Assembly: GCA_963693085.1 (NCBI GenBank)
Contig: OY856410.1
Coordinates: 566,342,406-566,406,405, forward strand
From: Alisma plantago-aquatica
Taxonomy: Eukaryota > Streptophyta > Magnoliopsida > Alismatales > Alismataceae
Direction of reading: 5' to 3'
Length of the DNA stretch: 64,000 nucleotides
Positions 49,441 to 60,743 of the stretch are shown here, one piece after another. The notes under the pieces were generated by a model that saw nothing but the letters and a program-made list of their open reading frames with translations, was not told where the DNA came from and made no database searches. The position numbers were made by a program, and so were the translations under genes. Numbering within the stretch: the stretch's first letter is position 1; each line of letters starts with the position of its first letter.

Positions 49441-51727
49441 TTGGACTGAGATTTCTTTGGATAAGAATCTAATATGATGTCATCATATTCTTCCTTCGTT
49501 CATCCAAGAAATGTAGTCGTTCTTCATGGGAATTACAGCAGGGAATCTAAAGAGTATCAAAAAGAAGAACATAACCAACGATTATTGTAGAATAGAATGC
49601 AATATCAATGTTAAAGGGTTTAAGTTATAAAACCCACCTCAAAATATGATTCCAAGATCCAAGAGCCACGGATCTAATGGTGGATGGAGTTCCAGAAATT
49701 TCCCAAGGCCCGTTCTTGAGCTTTTGGATGAACAAGTTGGCTAGGATTGGAAATTGAGTGAAGAAAACCAATAATCAAGCATTGATTTAGGGTTTTCACC
49801 ATGAATCCGAGGTAGAAGATGATCAAAACTTACCAACAGGTTATGTTCGTCCTTCTCCTGCTCCTGATCTCTCCCTTGGTCGGCCAAAGCAAGGTGAGAA
49901 AAGAAAACTAAGGAAAAGATCCTTAAGTGGTTTGGAAAAAGGATATGTATAAGGATTTTCAAGGAAAGAGAAAAATGAATTATTTCTTTAATTCCAAAAT
50001 TATTTCCACCAAATCCCCCTCCATACCTTGGCCACGAATCCACCTTCATTTTATTGAAAAACCTCTCCATTATCCAAGAATTAATGGAAAAGGAATTAAG
50101 CACCTTAGTGAATTTTATACTAATATCAAACTTTTAGTGGATAATACTTTTTATTATGTTAATGTGAGTGGCTTCCACTCAACCAAGATCTTTTTGTGCA
50201 ATAGAAAGGCACAAGCTCGTCCAACAATTTTATATTTCATCCCTCAACTTTTGGTTTAAGGGCTCCTCAATTAATTTATTTCTTTTTGCATTAAATTAAA
50301 TTAAAGTTCCATTTATACTTAGATCTTGATTATTATAATATCAAGATTCTCTCTCCTCCAAGGTAATTCAAATGAGGCACCTCTCTCATTTTCATTGCTC
50401 TACTTGATGCCAAGAAACATGAGAGACCCTCTAGAGGTGATATTTTACATATAGAACCCTAGATTTTGGGTAAATTGCACATTACACCAAAACTAGGTTT
50501 TAATGCACAAGGATTGCTTTACAAGCTTTATCTTGATGCCCAAGCTTATGGAAACCATAACACTACATAATATTCATTCTTATAGTGTATCAACATCAGA
50601 GGAACATTTTATCATGTGCAATTTTCAAGTTAACCCCTCAACTTGGGTAATTTTAACTTTAGTCCAATATTAACAAAACAATGTTTCAACATTATTCAAA
50701 AAGGACTGAAATTGAAATATAAGTTCCCCAAGAGCCTTAATTACTTTTTCAAAAGATAAGAGCAAGCATATAATAAATTTTATTAAACAAAACACCTAGG
50801 GTTAGAGCATAACCCAGGTCAGGGATGTTACAGGTGGTTTCTGGCAATGTGAGGAGGTTTGTAGCAGCATTCAGCTGCATCCCAATGTAAAGGGGAGTGA
50901 TCGAGGGTAGGCTAGGCATGGCACTGCCACGTGGGCACAACGCATGGGCCCAAGGATCAATGGTGAGCCATGAGTGGTTGTGCGGCTCTAGAACAGTAGA
51001 GAGAGATACTGAGAGGTTGAGAGAGGGTGGAAGGGCAGCCTCGATTGTGCGGGGTTGTTGGATATTCATCCAACGATCTCTACTCATCTTCTCCATTCAC
51101 TTGAGTCGCACAATGGTGCTAAGGTGGCGGTTGCACCAGAGAAGGTAGGTGGGAGAGGTAGAGAGGGTGTGGGGATGAACGAGGTGGTCATTCTAATCCT
51201 CGAGGGCCCAATGAAGCTAATGTTGCAACCCATATTTGCCAAGGCTGACTGGAGCAAAAATGTCCCTTTTCAATGATTGTGCTTTCACTGACAGAATGAA
51301 AGAAAGGGAAAAGGAAGAAGAGGGCAATCTCATGCTCGAAACCATAAGGAACCAGAAGGAGAAAGATAGGGAAACAGGAGAGGGAGTAAAGGAGAATAGG
51401 ATGGGAGGAAAATAAAGACGGGAGCCAACTTGCCACAGGCGTTAGCTGGCTGGAAAGCCATGGTTGGGTGCCTGCTTTGTCCTTGCACAACATGTGGAGT
51501 AGGTAAAGACCTAGTCATTGGATTAAGGTCTAGAGTGGATTAAATTAGATCTGAGGTCCAAGAAAAAGGGCATGCCAAAAAGAGGATAGGAGAAAAGGGG
51601 AGGATTTGTGGTGATCCAAACATGCCTTCTCATTGGTTAGGAAGTATGCATGTGGATGGCTGACATGGAAACCAACCCTTTGAATTTGTGTTTCTTTGCA
51701 AAGATTGAAAAATCCATATCTCTCAAA

Positions 51728-53470
51728 CCTTAATGGTGCGATTCTGATAGAGGTGCAACACACTAGCCGATTTGACCCAACTAGATGCGCCCTACGAGAT
51801 CAGAATACATGTGATGGGAATTTGCTTTTGAAATGTATAAACCTAAACTAACACACCTATGTATACTAAAACAACTACACCCGCAAGCACACGGGGTCAT
51901 GTCGTAGTATAGGAAGGTGGCAAGTATAGGTTTGATCCACAGGGAAAAGAGGGGGCGCTAGAGCTAGGTTAGTTTTGCTAGGTTCCTACTGCGGAGACTA
52001 GGGTTAAGGGTTTGAAGGTTGATTTGATTGTTAAACTACTATGAACAAATGAGGAATTAAAGGCAAGAATGAAATCTACGTTAACCCTAGGTTAGATTAA
52101 GACTAAGCAAGCAAGGAAAGACTAAGCTAGGTATGAAAAGGCAAGTTACACTAGGACAAGTAAGAGAGGAGAGAAAGTGCAATTAAAGAACTAAACTAAC
52201 GTGAACAAGGCAATAACAAAGAAAGAAGCTAACTAAGTAAGGAAAGAGCTAATTAAGCTAAGCAAGCACAAAACTAGGGTTTTAAGCAGTAAAGAGATGT
52301 GTGGGCTGTTTAGGGGTATGAACTTATCACTTACGTTGGGGGGTGACATATGCACATTATGATTCCATTTAGATTATCCAAACCAAACAACAAGTTAGAG
52401 TCTAATGAATTAACCTAAGCTACTAATTGGTCATGGATATGCTAGGTTGTGCATAGGGGAACTAGTCCCTAACACCCCCTACTACCCTTATGAGACTCAA
52501 TTGGGTTAGGGATTAGGTTCAATTCAATTAGAGTCTAATCAAGTCTAGGTTTCTATATTAGGCATTCCTAGGGAAATTAGGGGCCAAGGGTAGTAATGGG
52601 GAGGTGAGATTAGGGTTTTGGACCCCAATTCCCCCACATTGTAGCCTTGATAAGGCTCCATGCTAATTGCACTATAATTACCTAATCTAGCTACTTAGAT
52701 CTCTCACTTAGGTTTAAGGATATTGATTAGGATGTAGGAAGATGGGAGGAAACCTAGGGTTCTAAGAATTGGACCTAGGGGCAAATCCCAAAATTCACAC
52801 ATATAAGTAATTTGCCTAAATTCCTAAGTGATTTCACACACAAACCAACAAGCAATCCATGGAGAATGAGATGCAAATAGAATATAATCATTAACAAATG
52901 GAATTACAACGTTTACATGTAATTTTCCCCCAACATGGTATCAAAGTAACATAATATCCCCCAAACAGCCCACCCACAGGGGCCTAGCTACTCATAGAAA
53001 TGGAAAATATAAAAAGGAAGGAGAAAGAGGTAGAAGAAGCCATGGAGCTCAAAGTAGTGGATGAAATCTTCCTCTCCAATAGTTGCAGGTCATCCTCCTC
53101 CCTCCTCTAGGGTGAAAGGGTGAAGAATGAAGGGGATTATGGGTAGGAACTAGTCTAAACTAGTGATTTGGTGGTAGAAATGGTGAAATGGAGTGGAATG
53201 GAGGTGAAAATGGAGTGGAATTTGGTGGATGGCGATTTGGGGAGCTAGAAGGTGGTGGAAGGTAGCTGGCCTCCGTGCCCCAGCCACCATCTAGGTATAA
53301 ATAGGTGTCTAGGGGGTCTAGGGTTAAGTTAGGGGTAAAATTAGAAAATCAGTGAGAAAAAGTTAGGTTTTGAGGTGGTAGCACGGCCGTGTTGGGCAGC
53401 ACAGCCGTGGTGGGTAGAAGTGAGCATGGCCATGGTGGAATTTTGGAATTCCTTTATTTTTTGAATTTCT
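51728..53470 (-). mobile_element. TAT-like LTR segment (decayed)
   Basis: It carries the cccgcaagcacacgggg ... gtcgtagtatagg ... gatccacaggga tract (51887-51950). This tract, in either orientation, marks the U5 side of TAT/Athila LTRs and is the reverse complement type of 33850-33950. At 53293 a TATAAATAGG-like box lies next to GGCCGTG motifs (53380-53440), upstream of it on the minus strand. The segment begins where element C similarity stops. Ends and target duplication are unresolved, and it has no gene. Confidence 0.45.
53293..53303 (-). promoter_or_regulatory. Possible TATA box of TAT-like LTR segment
   Basis: The plus strand reads GTATAAATAGG; the minus strand reads CCTATTTATAC, so direction rests on the rest of the LTR. 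CpG motifs acacggccgtg and cacagccgtgg lie 85-145 nt upstream in the minus direction. Confidence 0.35.
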
Positions 53471-53613
53471 TTATTAATTTGTCAATATATAAAAATGACT
53501 TAATATGTTAATTTGGATTTCTTAATATCATATATTAATTATTTATTAAATTAAGAAATAAATAATATTATTAATAAAGAAATTATCTATTTAATTTAAG
53601 AAAATTAATAAAA

Positions 53614-53635
53614 GATATATATATATATATATATA
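53614..53635. repeat. AT dinucleotide microsatellite
   Basis: About ten uninterrupted AT repeats within very AT-rich DNA left of the plastid-like block. Confidence 0.9.
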
Positions 53636-53819
53636 ATAAGTTTTAATTAAGATAAAAGAAATATATAAAACCAATTTCATTAAAAAGATTTATAAAATCA
53701 AAATAGATCATAGATATATCAATTTTATTAAGATTAAGTCAAAATTATCATTTTGCAATTTTGTTATGAATTGGATATAATAAGGCTATTATTGGGAATC
53801 CCTTAAAACTGAAAAAAGT

Positions 53820-54295
53820 TCCCGACCCTACACAAATATGATCCAGAGCGATCATGTTTAGTCCCTTTCATTTCCTTATTGTTTTTATTTTTACATTACT
53901 TTCTTCTTGTTTTTCTCCCCGTTCCTTCGTTTCTATTGAGGTTTCACTCATTTTTTCAGTCACAATGGGGAATGGCATCCTTCCTAAATAATAGACAGTG
54001 GTTATAAAAAAGAAAACACTAAAGGATTGAACTATTAAATTTTTCAATTCAAACACAAGATGCTTATTGGATCTAATATAAGAATTTTAGCGTGTCCAAA
54101 ATAATAAAGATTTAACCCATTTAATGAATAAAATATGAATGATTAACCAGCCAACAAAAGTACCTATTATAAATGATGCCTTGTTGTTACATCAAAACAT
54201 ATAAATGTTGACTAATCTGGCTAATGTTGAGCTTGGTAAAATGAAATGGTTGAATAATTGCAAAATGAGATTATTCGGGAATGTTAATTTTTACA
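53820..54295 (-). pseudogene. ycf1: ycf1 (TIC214) N-terminal-region fragment, plastid origin
   Basis: Conceptual translation of the minus strand gives the N-terminal membrane-domain region of Ycf1, a subunit of the plastid inner-envelope TIC translocon. It shows the [19 protein letters not shown] block, an FVGWLI-HILF-KWV membrane segment, [11 protein letters not shown], and [11 protein letters not shown] followed by the Glu-rich [10 protein letters not shown] tail. A stop occurs inside IYMF-CNNK, another within the ILFIKW/NSYIRS region, and a one-base shift lies near 54275. Only about 150 of the roughly 1800 codons of ycf1 are present. Confidence 0.88.
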
Positions 54296-55719
54296 TTTCT
54301 TTCGATTTGCAAATTAATATTGATTATGAATTTCCATTATGCAAATTTTCTTTATTTTTATTACTTATTATTTTTAATTCAATATTTTATTTCCATTTTA
54401 AAATTATCAAACATGATAAAATGATATGTATATAAATATATATTATAAATATATATGTTAAATATATTTTACATATAAAAATATAAAAATTGAAAATGAA
54501 AATATTTCAATAATAAATATTTCAAGAAAACATTTAGAAATTAGAAATTTATATCAACATATATATAGGTTAAATCAATTAAAATGAAGAAATCAAGTTA
54601 AATATATCCAACAGTATCCAATTGCATATATATAATAGTATATAGATATTAAGTAGAAAAATTGTAGAATAAAATAAATCAAATAATTGCTCATCATCTA
54701 TTGGTGTGGGGTAACTAACCTTATGATAAAGAAGAACTCAAATACATCAGGCATATAAGTCAAAGTTTTAGCTCAACATATATATATATGTCTGTTTTCA
54801 AAACCCAAAGAGTAATTGATCAAATTCATTGACATTAGAATGAAAAATACTTATGATACTAGAACTCATGCCTTATCAAGCATCTTATCCTATTTTAAAA
54901 TTGGTTTATTCTACAGTAGCAAATGCTAGAATTCTAATTTGTTGATTTCGTATCATTTTAAAAAAGAAATAAGGATCCTGGGATCTATTCAAAATGATTA
55001 ATAAATAATGAAATTAAGAGGAATTCTAAGAAATTTCAAATAGAAATAATAGAAATTAGAAAAAGAAAAGGAAAAGAGTGAAATTGAAAAATTCGATTTG
55101 AATTTCCAAGAAGTTCTCAATTGGGGCATTAACATATGATCCGTCGAGCTCCATAATAACTTTTTCAAATTAGAAAAAGGAGTAGTAGACCCATTGATGT
55201 ATCATGCTTAAACGTGACATCAAATGAATTGATAAAGAAAAGCTAAAATTTCTAGGAGTCTAAAACCTTAGTTAAATTTGCAATATATGGATCGATCGAC
55301 ACAAACAAAAATATAATTTATTATGTGTGTAACCTCTTTGTACAACCATGTTGTTAGTAGGTAGTTTATGATAGAAAATAGATATCATCATAATAATGAC
55401 TTTTTCTTAGAACCAAAAAAGAAAGAGAGAAACACATCAAAATATATTAAAAAATCAAGATTTTTTGTCTCTCACTGTAATATCCATAATTAAAATTGAA
55501 TTATGTCAAGAACCGATTTTAAAAATAAAAATTGGATATTTAGATAGAATATTTAGGAAAAATTTAGTTAGAAAAAAAGACTATTATATGCATTATGTAT
55601 TCTATGACTTGAGTTTTGAAATAAAACTATCATAGGAAGTCATAGTTTGATCTTAAAATGCTTTGCAAAATGATCAATTAAACAATTGATGCAATTCAAT
55701 TAATCAATTCATAATACCC

Positions 55720-55809
55720 CTAAAGTCCACTCCTTCCCCATACTACAAGTGAAAGGGAAAATGTAAAGACTACCACTAAAGCAGCCTAAGCGAGACTTAT
55801 TATATCCAT
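55720..55809 (-). pseudogene. petN: petN, cytochrome b6f subunit VIII, plastid origin, nonsense
   Basis: Full-length 30-codon copy including the stop, with MDI at 55809 and WGRSGL-stop at 55720. Codon 8, normally TGG (Trp), is TAG at 55788-55786. One or two conservative changes (for example V4I) also occur. PetN is a single-helix subunit of the cytochrome b6f complex. Here the sequence has no plastid promoter context and cannot make the protein. Confidence 0.93.
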
Positions 55810-56431
55810 GTGAATTATGTCCCCTATCTTCTTTATGAAATGAAGGAATTATTTATCGATCATCAGTCATAGTGGAATCAATGGTGCATAGTCAAAATCT
55901 TATTTTTGACTTAAGGTTATTGTTGATGAAGCAACCTAAATCTGATGAATCCCCCTGTAACAAATTCTTAACTTTCTAGTATAATAATATATGAATCCTG
56001 ATGGAATTGGAAAGCATTAAGACATTTTTTTGGAAATAGCAATGGTATACTCCTATCTAATGGAAGATGTAAACTATCCTCTGTTCTTTGGTTCTTTTTA
56101 TAACTATAAAATTGATTTCTTATCGACCTATTCAATCTAATACCATACTTAATAGTCAGTATACACTATCATATGATTAAGATACTCAGTAAGACTTTCA
56201 TTTCAAGTCTTTTTATAACCTCTTCTTGAGGATTAGGAGTTAATATTGAGAATCCTTCAGGAACCATGATTTATGATTTCTTATTTTCAAAGAATTTATA
56301 TACATTTAGAGAATCCATGGATTTCTCAAGTATTGACAAAGCCAACAAGTATCGGTTCATATTAAAGAATTTATCAGGTTCCATTTCGATCAACGGAATA
56401 GGAATAATCAATTCCAAGTTTTTTATTAATC

Positions 56432-56502
56432 AGGTGACGCCCAAATTTGAATTGGGGATTAAGGATTTGCAGTTCCTCGCCTTACCATTTGGTCATGTCT
56501 CC
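56432..56502 (-). tRNA. trnC-GCA: trnC-GCA, plastid-derived, decayed
   Basis: 71 nt, the usual length of plastid trnC. It has a GCA anticodon in the ACTGCAAAT loop, a ggtaag D-loop and the T arm ccaattcaaatttgg. The acceptor stem has an A-A and an A-C mismatch, so folding would be impaired. It lies 622 bp upstream of petN on the same strand, as in plastomes. Not expected to be functional. Confidence 0.87.
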
Positions 56503-56847
56503 AAAACTATACAAAATGAATAGAGATATACTCAACCCATTCCTAATTTTCTCTATCTATTCCTAACTTTATAAGAATAGGAGGGGTTGTTAAACCATTT
56601 GTTTCTTTTTATTGGATTTATATCTTAAATACCATTGTACTTATTCCAAATTACAAAGAGGAATCCAATTTGCTACTTTCTTATGGGATCTTATCTAGTT
56701 GAGATCATTTTCTTCAATCAAATGGACTGGAACTCAATAAATATATCTCAATATAAGTCTCCATATACATATATATCAACTCAATTATTATTTGAACAAA
56801 AAGATCACAATAAACTTTTAGTAAAAGTTATGTCTTGGTCCAAGTGG

Positions 56848-57175
56848 GGATAGCATTTTTCTTCTGCATGTCTATGGAGTTTTGAAAAATCCAAACATCT
56901 CAGAGATAGATATAGAGGTAGAGGAATTTGTCAAAAGAACCACACTCCTTCGTATATGTCAGGAGTCCATTGATGAAAAGGGGCTGGGGAAAGCTTGAAC
57001 CCAATTCCTACAGTGATGGATATAAGTGCAATTGAAATTCCCAGGGAGTTATACATTTGTGTATTGATAGGACCATTCACTATTTCTTGAAGCTCGATCT
57101 CCCCCCAAATAAACCATATAGACAAGAGAAACCATAAACCAAAGTAGAAGAGCTTGTTGAACAAACGAGGATAGG
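56848..57175 (-). pseudogene. ndhB: ndhB exon 1 fragment, plastid origin
   Basis: The minus strand encodes part of NDH subunit 2: [50 protein letters not shown], then after a frame shift SEMFGFFKTP and CRRKML. Plastid NdhB is a membrane subunit of the NADH dehydrogenase-like complex. Homology fades at about 57175 and at 56848 near the exon end, where unrelated sequence joins. Frameshifts and a Trp-to-stop change show decay. Confidence 0.92.
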
Positions 57176-57337
57176 CACACAAAGATCTGGAGGATGGTGC
57201 TTCCCCTAGAGTTTGGGAGAGGTGGTAGATGAGGGGGAAGAGGAGGAACTGGCGGGCGAGGGCAAGGGAGGCTCGATTGTCCCCCAGAAGATGGACCGAA
57301 CACACCGGCAGTGAAAGCGATGCCTTTGGGCATCGAC

Positions 57338-58387
57338 ATGGAATCCACCTAGCAAGACGTAGATGTTAAGATGTTGTGACCGCCGTCCCCCAAGCCGTCC
57401 TTCAAGGAGGCAGCAGCCAAGGGACTCGGTCCAAACCTGCCAAATCTGGTGTCTCCTGACACACTGAAGGCATAGGATATCACGATTGACAATGTGGGAA
57501 TCCTCCCTTCATTCACTATCAGTCATGACGTCTTACCTCCATTACTAGTGCCATGGAAGAACGTGGTGATCATTAAGGGTTTTGTTCTAAACCTAGGGTA
57601 CCATGCCCTAGTAAATCAGATCCAAATCCTTTGGAGATTATCTGAACATTACTGAGTCTTCGACCTGGAGTATGGATACTACATCATCCATTTATCCATC
57701 GAAGTTGATTTCATCAAGGTCATGAGGATCATACACAATCTTTGGAAATTATTTCTCAGTTTAGGCACGGTACCCAAAATTCCGACCATCGAACTAGATC
57801 CCCAGGAAGCTTATTGTTTGGGTCAGGATACTAGACTTGCCGATCCATCTATACTAGAAAAAAATCCTTGAAACCATTTGATGACAACACCGTCCATGGA
57901 CACAGGGGGGAAGTTCACACAGATGGTTGTTGAAGTGGACACGTCACGACCCTTACTCCTAAGTTTCATACTCAACGGTGGGCAACTACACCTTGAATAC
58001 GAGAATCTGCCCCAAATATGCATGCACTTTGGTCATTTAGGTCACGTGTATGCTGATTGTAGATTCATCAAAGTCGGGGCACCAACATGTGATCAGTCAC
58101 CTACCTACTTGCCTTCAATCCACACAAAGAAACCTAAGCAAAAGAACACTCCACCAAAGAAAGATGGTGGAAGCACCATAGCTATTCACACAAAGAAAAC
58201 GTCATCGGAGAAACCAAGTACTGAGAAACCCTCTGACAACAAGGGCAAATGGCTCCCAGGGGGTAATCGACGTCAGCGGGAGAGGGTGGAAAAGAAGAAA
58301 CAAGACGTTTCTAACCCACCTAACAACCCTGACTCCTCAAGGACTACCCTTGCCTTAACAGATGATGAGGTGGTCTATGTAAGATAA
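57338..58387 (+). pseudogene. LINE ORF1 (DUF4283 / zinc knuckle RNA-binding protein)
   Basis: A stop lies at codon 5, with four more before 57870. The N-part carries SFKEAAAKGL, then a DUF4283-like block PWKNVVIIKGFVLNLGY ... VDFIKVMRI. After 57878 the frame is open to 58387. It holds a linker ending LHLEYENLPQ and a knuckle ICMHFGHLGHVYADC in which the second Cys of CX2CX4HX4C is Phe, then a Lys/Pro/Ser-rich tail. ORF1 proteins bind LINE RNA; the lost Cys would weaken that. The exact original start is unclear. Confidence 0.85.
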
Positions 58388-58721
58388 ACCTCAATCAACC
58401 CTACAAATCCCTTTCAGTTCAGGTCCGGTGACACCAACACCCTTCCTCCACTTCACCTTGGTCCCAGACCATCAGGGAGTCACACAGTCGTTCTACACAA
58501 TAGACGGATCATCATGTAGGTGCCAACCAAGACTCTAGAGAGAATTCACAAAAAAGGTCGACTCACTCAACAGTTGTCTAGCTCGTCCTCTTCAGCTAAA
58601 AAGGTGATTGACTTCACCCTCCTAGATAAGGAGATGGAGCCATCAGACAAGGTCAAAAGATAGGATGAGGTCGTGCTTCTTGCAGCCATCGCCTAACCCC
58701 TCACCACTCTCCCCTCTTTTA

Positions 58722-59554
58722 ATGAATATTATCAGTTTAAATATCCAGGGAGCTTGCTCTGACTATAAAATATGATACTAATAAGAACTCCAACGTGCCC
58801 ACATGCTGCATCTCATTGTCATCAACGAACCACGATGTAGCAACTCAGTTACAGAAGGTATCATCAAGAGGATCAGTTTCCCATCTTATCATTGTGTTGA
58901 AGCCCTAGGTTTCTCAAGAGGCATCTGGATCCTGTGGGATGACACCAGATGCAATGTTGAGATCCTTCTCAACCACCATCAGTTCATCCACTGTCGTCTT
59001 AATGACAACCTCTTCTTCACAGTCATATATGGAAGCCCTAGCCCAATGAGGAGGAAATTCCTTTGGCAATGACTTCCCTCCTTTATAGAACCCGAGGGTG
59101 GACCAAGGTTGTCCACTGGAAATTTCAATACGATGCTCAATAGGACGGAGAAACATGGCAACATTTTCTTTGACTCCACATCATCAACTCTCTTTCATGA
59201 TTGCTTGCTCAGTACTGGTCTCGTGGATATAGGCACATCAAGACAACCCTTCACCTTCCAATGTGGCATTGTCTATGGGAAGCTAGACAGGGCTATCGCC
59301 AATGAAGCCTGGTTGTCCTCCCTTCTAAACACTAGTATCTAGGTGATCCCTCAGGTCACCTCGTACCACAACCCAATCTTCATCACCATCAGGCCCAAGG
59401 GCACCTCTGGACGTGCTTCGTTCAAAACAAAAGTGAGTTCGAACCTAGAGGACAGATTCAATTCCTATTTGGAGTCCAATTGGGATGCGTCAGCCTCCAA
59501 CTCAGATGCCCTCCCGACATTCCAAATAGCTACACCTCATTGGGATAGTGAGGT
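58722..59554 (+). pseudogene. LINE ORF2, part 1: APE-type endonuclease
   Basis: It starts MNIISLNIQGA at 58722, with three stops soon after. Conserved EN blocks: N in LNIQG; E in VINEPR; VIYGSPSPMRRKFLW; and STGNFNTML, where the family has GDFN, so the catalytic Asp is Asn. Near the end SYHNPIFI replaces SDH-PI, so the second catalytic Asp is Tyr. The nicking function is therefore probably lost. Frame breaks occur at 59071 and 59342. The homology stops at 59554, where the solo LTR begins. Confidence 0.87.
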
Positions 59555-60743
59555 TGTTGGTATGTATGCCCATAGAGAAAGTCATGTGATGATTGTAATG
59601 GGATACTTTGTAAATGATTTGAATAATGATAAAGGCAATTTTTTATCTATATGTTTTAACTATTTCTGAGATGATAGCATAACATGATAGATGTCTAAAG
59701 AATTGTTTTACTCAATGACATATGCTTTTAGGCTAAGGACCTAAACGATGAGATCATACGAATGTTAAGAGTATACATTCTTGTTTAGCCCCTAGTCGGT
59801 TGTTATTGTGTAAATAACCATAGACATCAATAACACTAAAGACTAGATTGTGTGTTGGTTGATGACAGAATCTCATTAGTCATGATATAGTGATATCAAA
59901 CCAAGCACATAGGTACTTGTTAGAGAACAAGTGTACCGGACAGACCCACCGTGAGAGTGACACATGGAACCATGATTTGGTAGTCACAGTCAGCTCTCAC
60001 AGTGATGGTGGTCAATGTGATTCTTCGACCAGAAATCACTACACTCAACACATGTCATTGGGTACACTTTGACATCATCAAACACAGTCCTGGAACATGG
60101 GTTGTTATAAAGGTGATGATTGGGTGGCTTTGACACATGGGGATTTTGAGGGGTGAGTGATAGATATGGGATTTGTCCCTCCTAAGGGAGTTTGATGTCC
60201 ATGGCCACTTGATGAGTAGGATTGAGAAAGGCATGCACATGGATGTGTGAATCAATATGTGATATTGGTGTCACACACATCTCACCCAATCTGCTATGAG
60301 ATCACGGAAATGGATGAACGTTGAAAGGATGACTGTATTATGCCTTGAGTTCATTCAGAACATTAGCGACAAAGGAATTATACATTCACTATTACACCAT
60401 TCACGAATTGTAGGATTGGAAGTTGTTTTCCAACTTTCTATTTCACTTGGGTAGCATTGATGTGCGACTAGGCACCGCTCTTTGCTTGTGAAGTCATAAG
60501 TGTTATGGAGTTTCACTGCCAACGTGAAATGAACCTGCAGGGTCACACACATAGGATTTAACCTGGAAGAGGATTTTATCCACAAATGATGTTTAGATTT
60601 ATTACTAAAGGAGTTTAGTAGTTCAATTAAACACTCAATCAATTGATAGCTCAATGTCATAGTGTTCAAGTTGTTGGACCAATTGATTAGAGTATTAGAT
60701 TGATTCAAACTGCGATTGACTAATTTGCACAGTCTGCTGCCCC

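Larger units (their letters stand above)
44339..50832 (-). mobile_element. Giant (6.5-kb) Ty3/gypsy-type solo LTR, copy 2
   Basis: It begins TGTGGCATCC and ends GGATGTTACA. These termini are inverted repeats differing at two positions, with TG...CA ends. It splits the element C LTR cleanly: the flanks rejoin to match 30845-30880. The 5-bp flanks are AGTGG and GGTGG, one mismatch from a target duplication. It has no coding sequence, primer site or purine tract inside. The minus strand starts TGTAACATCCCTGACC and ends near a CTTCCGCTTAAGTAAAAC tract, as in Tekay/Del-type LTRs. The 1-4614 segment is a second family member, so a 6.5-kb unit is probably the normal LTR size. An alternative is a coding-free element with unrecognised short LTRs. 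Confidence 0.72.
29026..51727 (-). mobile_element. Element C: Tekay-like LTR element without coding region, heavily nested
   Basis: The left LTR (29026-34006) and right LTR (42493-51727) match along 29026-31761 against 42493-44338 plus 50833-51727. An initiator-Met-type primer site abuts the right LTR (42478-42490). A chromovirus-like purine region abuts the left LTR (34007-34043). Orientation is therefore minus. The interior, about 8.5 kb or 6.1 kb net of LINE insertions, shows no gag, protease, RT, integrase or chromodomain. It looks like a large non-autonomous derivative, or two elements joined by recombination. LTR matches run near 85-90% by eye, much older than copia B. The right end is lost at 51727 and no outer target duplication was found. 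Confidence 0.65.
42493..51727 (-). repeat. Element C 5' LTR (right), split by giant LTR and truncated
   Basis: 42493-44338 and 50833-51727 are two halves of an LTR matching 29026-31761 in order. The giant LTR 44339-50832 sits between them. Similarity to the left LTR stops at atatctctcaaa (51727), so about 0.3 kb of U3 is missing or replaced by the following TAT-like segment. Confidence 0.75.
53820..57175 (-). other. Plastid-derived DNA insertion (NUPT), rearranged
   Basis: Plastid homologies, all on the minus strand: ycf1 (53820-54295), petN (55720-55809), trnC-GCA (56432-56502) and ndhB (56848-57175). trnC to petN is colinear with land-plant plastomes, and the DNA between them reads like the trnC-petN spacer. 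ycf1 and ndhB belong to other plastome regions, so at least three pieces are joined. Each gene carries lesions, so this is an old nuclear copy. The AT-rich stretches 54300-55719 and 56503-56847 hold no gene I can name but have plastid-spacer character. Passage through the mitochondrion cannot be excluded. Confidence 0.85.

Noticed and set aside
54960..55010. psbM 3' end in the plastid block
   Set aside because: Only a CAAAATGATTAA match was seen; the upstream sequence does not resemble psbM.
59550..59554. Target duplication for the 2.2-kb solo LTR
   Set aside because: GAGGT on the left and GTTTC on the right do not match in any nearby register.
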